Shown: positions 30,700 to 34,512 of the stretch, piece after piece | Layout: each line of letters opens with the position of its first letter | Position numbering within the stretch: the first letter of the stretch is position 1 | IMG/VR virus record: IMGVR_UViG_3300047673_000553 | Coordinates: 1-34,512 of that record | Length of the DNA stretch: 34,512 nt | Reading direction: 5' to 3' (one strand) | Origin: a virus | The notes under the pieces: generated by a model | Told to the model about the DNA's origin: nothing | What the model saw: the letters and a program-made list of their open reading frames with translations, nothing else | The model's database searches: none | Position numbers and translations under genes: made by a program

Positions 30700-30993
30700 A
30701 TGCAGATCCAAGTGTTTATGGGCAATGCCGGCGACGGCCGAACCAACAAGCTCCAGTCGGTCCAGGACCGGCTGGACTTCGCCGGCCAAAGCGCGCCGAT
30801 CATTCAGGCCGGTGCGTACGGAGAGGAAGGTTTGCTGCAGATTCTGGAAGTGCGGGCAGCCGCTGGCCAGCGCGAAATCCTCGTGGACGACTGCAGCAGG
30901 CAACAGATCTTGCGGGTACTGGAATGGCAATCATGTGTTGAGCATGAGCCGGATTTTGACGGCCTGGTGATCCACCTGGCACGAAAGGACTGA
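30700..30993 (+). CDS. Unknown small protein after the primase
   Basis: A 97-aa protein from ATG 30700 behind GGAGAG. It has MQIQVFMGNAGDGRTNKLQ at the N-terminus and a region AAAGQREILVDDCSRQQILRVLEW in the middle, giving a compact alpha/beta feel. It is not a recognised family. It follows the primase-helicase by 15 nt in the same operon. Confidence 0.65.
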   Translation: MQIQVFMGNAGDGRTNKLQSVQDRLDFAGQSAPIIQAGAYGEEGLLQILEVRAAAGQREILVDDCSRQQILRVLEWQSCVEHEPDFDGLVIHLARKD

Positions 30994-31008
30994 TCTAAAA
31001 AACAGTGC

Positions 31009-31028
31009 CGAGGAGTTGCAGCTCCTCG
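31009..31028 (+). other. Perfect hairpin in an intergenic leader
   Basis: CGAGGAG (31009-31015) and CTCCTCG (31022-31028) form a 7-bp stem in the 63-nt gap before the next gene. There is no T-run, so it is unlikely to be a terminator. It could stabilise the RNA or control translation of the following small membrane protein. Confidence 0.35.
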
Positions 31029-31056
31029 ACACCCGACCACTTACGAGGACCATACC

Positions 31057-31308
31057 ATGCAAGCACAGAACCCCAGCAGCAGCGGCACGAAGGCTACCAC
31101 ACCGGCGCGGCACCTGGTGGCGACCGCGATCATCGGCGCCGCGATCATCGGCTACCTGGTGCATAAAACTCCTGAAGCCCGAACGCGCCTGGAAAGCCTC
31201 AGCCAGATGGCCAGCACCCTGGGCGACCTGAGCGATACGGATGTCGCCGTGATCAGCCAACTGCTGGCCACCCCGGCCACTCGGGGAGCGTCACGCAATG
31301 ACCAATGA
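31057..31308 (+). CDS. Small membrane protein
   Basis: An 83-aa protein from ATG 31057 with GAGG upstream. After a polar start, residues about 21-36 form one strong hydrophobic segment (LVATAIIGAAIIGYLV); the rest is polar with helical LESLSQMASTLGDLSD. A single-pass membrane protein is predicted. Small membrane proteins in the early region of prophages are often exclusion or lysis-related, but no motif supports either here. Its end overlaps the next gene by 11 nt. Confidence 0.6.
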   Translation: MQAQNPSSSGTKATTPARHLVATAIIGAAIIGYLVHKTPEARTRLESLSQMASTLGDLSDTDVAVISQLLATPATRGASRNDQ

Positions 31309-31468
31309 CCCAGCCGCAACACCGGTGCGCCGCTTTCCCTGGAACATGGATCACACCAGCGTGTGCGACCAGTGCGGCAAGTGGCGCGCCCAGGGCAATC
31401 ACCAAGCCTGCAGCCGGCGACGTCAGCTGCTGAATGCCCACCTGCGCGGCTACAAGCCCAAACCATAA
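31298..31468 (+). CDS. Small zinc-binding protein
   Basis: A 56-aa protein starting at ATG 31298, overlapping the previous gene by 11 nt. It contains CDQCGKWRAQGNHQAC, which gives three cysteines and a histidine in CxxC-x8-HxxC spacing, typical of a small zinc knuckle. The C-terminus is basic (RRRQLLNAHLRG), so nucleic-acid binding is plausible. The frame ends 106 nt before the integrase start. Confidence 0.65.
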   Translation: MTNDPAATPVRRFPWNMDHTSVCDQCGKWRAQGNHQACSRRRQLLNAHLRGYKPKP

Positions 31469-31574
31469 GCCGCGTCCACCAGAAAACGCGCTTGCAGATA
31501 CTTGGCCCGGAAACGGGCCTTTTTGTTTCCGATCGTCAGACTGTCGAAATACGAGTACAGCTTTAGGGGTTTAC

Positions 31575-32738
31575 ATGAGTGGGGTCGAAGCTCGCGGCAA
31601 GTCCGTGAGAATCTATTTTCAATACAAAGGGGAGAAATGCCGGGAAACCGTCCCGGGCGGCAACACACCGGCCATCGTGGCCCAGGCCAAACGCCTGGCC
31701 GACATCATTGAATACGAGATCCAGACCGGCACCTTCGATTACGCCCGGCACTTTCCCAACTCGCCCAGACTGGTCGAAAACACCTTCGGCCATTACCTGG
31801 ATCTATGGTTGAAGATCAAGGCCAACAGCGTCGCGGCCTCGAGCTACCGGGGCTATGCCAACAAGGCCGAGGTGCATGTGAGACCGCGCTGGGGCAAGGT
31901 CCAGATCAACCAGATCGACCACCTGGACCTGCAGGAATGGATTCAGGACACGCTGTCGAAAACTCTGAAGAACAAGACCATTCGCGACATCATCAGCAAC
32001 GTGCGCCAGGTGTTCCGCTTGTATCGCACGCGAATGAAAGTCGCGCACGACCCGACCGAGGGTTTGATGGTGCGTTTGCCTGATCCGGAAGCCCCGGACC
32101 CGTTCACCAGGGCCGAAATCAAACAGATCCTCGACACCCCCACCAGCCGCACGCACGAACTGCTAATGGTGCAGTTCATGTTATGGGCTGGCCCACGGGT
32201 GTCGGAAACGATCGCCCTGGCCTGGGAGGATGTCGACCTGGCGCAAGGCACGGTGACCTTTCGCCGCTCCAAGGTCCGCGGCGCCTACCGGGTGACGAAA
32301 ACCCGCCGTTCGACACGTCGCGTGCGCCTGCTGGCCCCGGCGTGGGACGCCCTGCGCCAGATCGATGCGTTGACGCGCCACCGCAAGGCGGAAACCGTGG
32401 AGGTGGTCGAGCGCGACAACAAGACGACTCGCCGGCACAAACTGCACTTCGTCTTTCTCAACACCAAAAGCGGCCTGCCGCATGTGAATGACTTCGTTGT
32501 GCGCGACCGCTTTTTCAAGGCGCATTTGCTTGCGGCCGGAGTACGTTACCGGGGGCCAGGGCAATGCCGGCACACCTATGCCAGCCAGTTGCTGACCACA
32601 GGCGTTGCCTCAATCGATTGGATCGCCGAGCAAATGGGGCACACCAACGGCAACATGATCCGCCAACATTACGGCACGTGGATCAATGAAGACGGACCTG
32701 ATGTTGTGGGGATGTTGCAATTGGCTCTCAAGCTGTAA
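31575..32738 (+). CDS. int: Tyrosine integrase, DUF3596-type
   Basis: A 387-aa protein starting at ATG 31575, chosen for AGGGG just upstream and a family-typical N-terminus (MSGVEARGKSVRIYFQYKG). Residues 1-70 are a DUF3596-like arm-binding domain (EIQTGTFDYARHFPNSP), then comes a SAM-like core-binding domain. The catalytic part shows Arg in GPRVSETIALAWEDV, Lys in RVTKTRRSTRRV, CRHTYAS with Arg and His, GHTN and the nucleophile Tyr366 (HYGTWI). The box-II His is replaced: the family has H- or Y-x-x-R-H, here it is Gly. It should catalyse integration, with attP expected just downstream. Confidence 0.88.
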   Translation: MSGVEARGKSVRIYFQYKGEKCRETVPGGNTPAIVAQAKRLADIIEYEIQTGTFDYARHFPNSPRLVENTFGHYLDLWLKIKANSVAASSYRGYANKAEVHVRPRWGKVQINQIDHLDLQEWIQDTLSKTLKNKTIRDIISNVRQVFRLYRTRMKVAHDPTEGLMVRLPDPEAPDPFTRAEIKQILDTPTSRTHELLMVQFMLWAGPRVSETIALAWEDVDLAQGTVTFRRSKVRGAYRVTKTRRSTRRVRLLAPAWDALRQIDALTRHRKAETVEVVERDNKTTRRHKLHFVFLNTKSGLPHVNDFVVRDRFFKAHLLAAGVRYRGPGQCRHTYASQLLTTGVASIDWIAEQMGHTNGNMIRQHYGTWINEDGPDVVGMLQLALKL

Positions 32739-32916
32739 GAGTTTGGAATATTGCACCGGGACGAGCAGGTATCTCCCAGTACATCTACGTTGAACAAATC
32801 AGTGAAAGGTGGGCGGGCTTAATTCCTGGGCGAGCGCGTGACACACGTTCAGATTTTTCCTACAGACCATTAACCATCACATGCGGTAATCTCTCGGCGC
32901 CTACAAAACGCTTTTC

Positions 32917-32940
32917 GCCTCCATCGATGGGGGCTTTTTT
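32917..32940 (+). terminator. Intrinsic terminator upstream of the PAAR gene
   Basis: GCCTCC-ATC and GAT-GGGGGC pair into a 9-bp stem (32917-32934, one T-G pair) and a run of six T follows (32935-32940). This is a well-formed intrinsic terminator on the plus strand. It lies 178 nt after the integrase stop and 21 nt before the PAAR gene, so it separates the two transcriptionally or ends a short transcript not identified here. Confidence 0.7.
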
Positions 32941-32960
32941 ATGCATGCCAAGGATGACGA

Positions 32961-34112
32961 ATGATTTCCTCTGCTCGATTGGGTGACAAACATGTGTGCC
33001 CATTACCAGGACACGGTACAACCCCGATTGCCTCTGCCTCCCCTGACACGAATATCAACTTCATGGGTTCTGCACGTGTAGGCGATACCTGTGGGTGTGG
33101 CGCCGTTATCACTACTGGTTTTCCCTCTATTCAAGTGAATGGGCGCCCCATGGCTCACTTGGGCAGTCCCACTAGCCATGGCGGCACCATCATTACTGGA
33201 TCAAGCGATGTTGGCGGTGGATTTGTCATGGGAGATGCTGGAGGCGCAACAATCATCGACTTCATGGCGCTCGGAGCATTTCGACCAGATGGCACTGTGG
33301 ACGATGAGAAAATGGCAACACTGCTGGCTGATCCAAAGCTGAAAGAAAAAGCAGTAGCTGCTAATGCTCTTGTAGATCCCAAGGCGGCCGCTAAGCAATC
33401 GGAAACTAAGACTGAGCCAAAGACCGAACCTGCTGCTTGCAATCACCCTGACGAAATGGAACCGCTGGCCAACTACATCGCAGGTGAGATGAACCGAAAC
33501 ATCCTTAGCCCGGAGGTTTTGAAGATGCAAAGGCTCAATCATTTCGATCCTGGTTCACCGGACAGTGAGCCTCCGCTACTCACAGGCACGGGCGGGCCAT
33601 CTGCCCGCTCATTGAACAAGTACAGAGACATAGCTACATCGTGGGTAATCTGGGCAAGTAAAGTTGGCCCAAAGATGGATTGGGATCACAAGCCGAAGCT
33701 TCGTAAGCTATTTGTTGGCGTGTACCACAAACAGGGGGCCTACGATTATTTCTACGACATTTGGTCGAATATCCATTACGGATACGTTGGAATCATAGGT
33801 GGCATGTCGGAACGCGAACTGCTGGATGGGGCCGGGGCTGCACAGTTTTTGTCGGACGGTGCTACCAAAGTCCAAGAGTTAAGAGAGCCTGAGAAGGAGA
33901 GAGTCCATCCTGGCCCTCATGCGACAGCAAGTCCATGGTATGCACCGCGATCATGGGATGATGTTGCCGATAGGGTATCGATTCAAATTGGGATGAAGCT
34001 TGCCAAACAGTATCCCGCAGGAGGAGTAACCGCGAAGATGATCATGGACGAAGTGGTAGCAGTACCACCAGAGAGCTGGGGAGATGGAATCCGTGTCCAC
34101 AAATGCGAGTAA
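32961..34112 (+). CDS. PAAR-domain effector with C-terminal polymorphic toxin
   Basis: A 383-aa protein. Residues 1-95 are a PAAR domain: repeated G-rich beta strands with GSARVGDTCGCGAVITTGFPSI, NGRPMAHLGSPTSHGG and candidate zinc ligands among His11, Cys44/46, His66 and His73. PAAR proteins cap the spike of a type VI secretion system. A lysine/proline-rich linker spans about 110-165. The C-terminal ~180 residues resemble polymorphic toxin 44: SWVIWASKVGPKMDWDHK, YDIWSNIHYGYVGI and DGAGAAQF correspond to the W-x-K, GNFNYGATG and AG segments of that family. The expected activity is nucleic-acid cleavage (known annotation of the family, not visible catalysis here). It sits just right of the integrase and is A+T-richer than the phage genes. 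Confidence 0.78.
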   Translation: MISSARLGDKHVCPLPGHGTTPIASASPDTNINFMGSARVGDTCGCGAVITTGFPSIQVNGRPMAHLGSPTSHGGTIITGSSDVGGGFVMGDAGGATIIDFMALGAFRPDGTVDDEKMATLLADPKLKEKAVAANALVDPKAAAKQSETKTEPKTEPAACNHPDEMEPLANYIAGEMNRNILSPEVLKMQRLNHFDPGSPDSEPPLLTGTGGPSARSLNKYRDIATSWVIWASKVGPKMDWDHKPKLRKLFVGVYHKQGAYDYFYDIWSNIHYGYVGIIGGMSERELLDGAGAAQFLSDGATKVQELREPEKERVHPGPHATASPWYAPRSWDDVADRVSIQIGMKLAKQYPAGGVTAKMIMDEVVAVPPESWGDGIRVHKCE

Positions 34113-34512
34113 GCGTCGGACATGGTTCATGCGGATACTGTGGGTACCTGTGTTGTATTTGGTAGTCACACACTGGGACATAGCGTTGCCGACTGTGAAA
34201 GTCCACTACTCTAAATCCGGAAAAAATGAGCTTCGGTACATCTGGAACGTGCAAGATCGCATTTACAAAGGTGGAATGCTCCCCGGCGGTGGTGCGATTG
34301 ATAATGGGGTGCTCTTCCCTGACGACGAATTTTTCATGGAGTTTTCGTGGTGGGAGAAAAAAGAAGGTCGTAATCACTGCATTAGCATCGAACCCAAGTG
34401 GCCCAACACTGACATATACCTAGATGCAGATGGCAACATCGACATGCGTAAAGAGAGCGGGACCGATACGGACAGGTTGAAAGAGTGTCAATGGGACCGA
34501 GCTAAGCCTTAG
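34084..34512 (+). CDS. Probable immunity protein for the PAAR toxin
   Basis: A 142-aa frame from ATG 34084 overlaps the toxin end by 29 nt; ATG 34129 would give 127 aa without overlap. A hydrophobic stretch RILWVPVLYLVVTHWDIAL (about residues 17-35) predicts a membrane anchor or signal segment. The remainder is an aromatic-rich, acidic beta domain with FFMEFSWWEKKEGRNHC and DIYLDADGNIDM. Small, directly downstream and overlapping is the usual position for immunity genes. A periplasmic location would protect against incoming toxin. The sequence matches no immunity family I know. Its stop is the last codon of the window. Confidence 0.6.
   Translation: MESVSTNASKRRTWFMRILWVPVLYLVVTHWDIALPTVKVHYSKSGKNELRYIWNVQDRIYKGGMLPGGGAIDNGVLFPDDEFFMEFSWWEKKEGRNHCISIEPKWPNTDIYLDADGNIDMRKESGTDTDRLKECQWDRAKP

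Larger units (their letters stand above)
1983..32738. mobile_element. P2/HP1/K139-type myovirus prophage (approximate limits)
   Basis: A full set of contractile-tail phage genes is present: scaffold, capsid, terminase, portal, head and tail completion, sheath, tube, tape measure, baseplate, fibre, lysis, repressor, late activator, replication and integrase. Terminase and portal diverge from the scaffold-capsid operon as in P2. Placing lysis between the tube and the tail chaperone, and D/V-like genes at the far end, follows my recollection of the HP1/K139/phiO18P branch rather than P2. I see no truncation of a structural gene apart from a possible altered terminase C-terminus. The left limit is taken from the tRNA-Ser-like 3' fragment ending at 1982 and the right limit from the integrase end. 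Neither is proven, because no matching core repeat was found; 5046-32738 is the secure core. Confidence 0.85.

Noticed and set aside
32739-32960. Possible tRNA or tmRNA end next to the integrase
   Set aside because: The 222 bp were read on both strands and no T-arm or acceptor sequence could be folded; only a terminator is clear.
1-34512. CRISPR array, rRNA or intact tRNA gene, insertion sequence
   Set aside because: No regularly spaced repeats, no ribosomal RNA sequence, no complete tRNA cloverleaf and no transposase were found; only tRNA 3' fragments are present.

Overview
The window looks like a Pseudomonas chromosome segment (inference: GC-rich coding style, Pseudomonas-like tRNA-Ser 3' end with its terminator, Pseudomonas-type prophage families). 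Most of it is one temperate myovirus prophage of the P2/HP1/K139 type. No database search was possible, so family names rest on motifs, protein lengths and gene order.

Left flank (1-3 kb): a membrane protein (1-684) and a minus-strand lipoprotein (985-1668) lie beside two 85-bp copies of a tRNA-Ser 3' end plus terminator (776-860 and 1898-1982). These look like attachment-site scars. Then comes about 1 kb without a convincing gene. It holds four copies of a GGTAA-N4/5-GGTAA motif in opposed orientation (2145-2425) and strong nested hairpins (2725-2840). A LexA box (3000-3015) precedes a two-gene plus-strand operon (3034-3589). An A+T-richer, unrecognised 401-aa gene (3653-4858) sits at the downstream end of the late operon.

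Late region (5.0-22.4 kb, minus strand). In transcription order from 22.4 kb down: scaffold/protease O, capsid N, small terminase M, head completion L, tail completion R and S, sheath FI, tube FII, TraR-type zinc finger, holin, endolysin, Rz with nested Rz1, tail chaperone E with a -1 frameshift product E-E', tape measure T, DUF2590/W-like protein, baseplate J and I, tail fibre, fibre chaperone, two unassigned tail-tip proteins, D-like hub and V-like spike. Many junctions are 4-nt ATGA/GTGA overlaps, so translation is tightly coupled. Terminase P and portal Q run divergently on the plus strand (22.6-25.4 kb), as in P2, followed by an Ogr/Delta-type late activator.

Control and replication (25.7-32.7 kb): a minus-strand 61-aa gene and a short HTH repressor face a plus-strand early operon. 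This starts with a BcepMu gp16-like regulator and a YmfL/CII-like protein. It continues through two small unknowns to a 932-aa zinc-ribbon/TOPRIM/P-loop primase-helicase, three small proteins and a DUF3596-type tyrosine integrase. The repressor shows no self-cleaving peptidase domain, so the LexA-controlled operon at the other end is a good candidate for an SOS antirepressor like Tum of phage 186.

Right flank (32.9-34.5 kb): a PAAR-domain protein with a C-terminal toxin of probable polymorphic-toxin-44 type and an overlapping small membrane-anchored gene, most simply a type VI secretion effector with its immunity protein. The prophage boundaries are not resolved: no core repeat was found between the two ends. 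The minus-strand orientation of the tRNA fragments predicts an intact tRNA-Ser to the right of the window.
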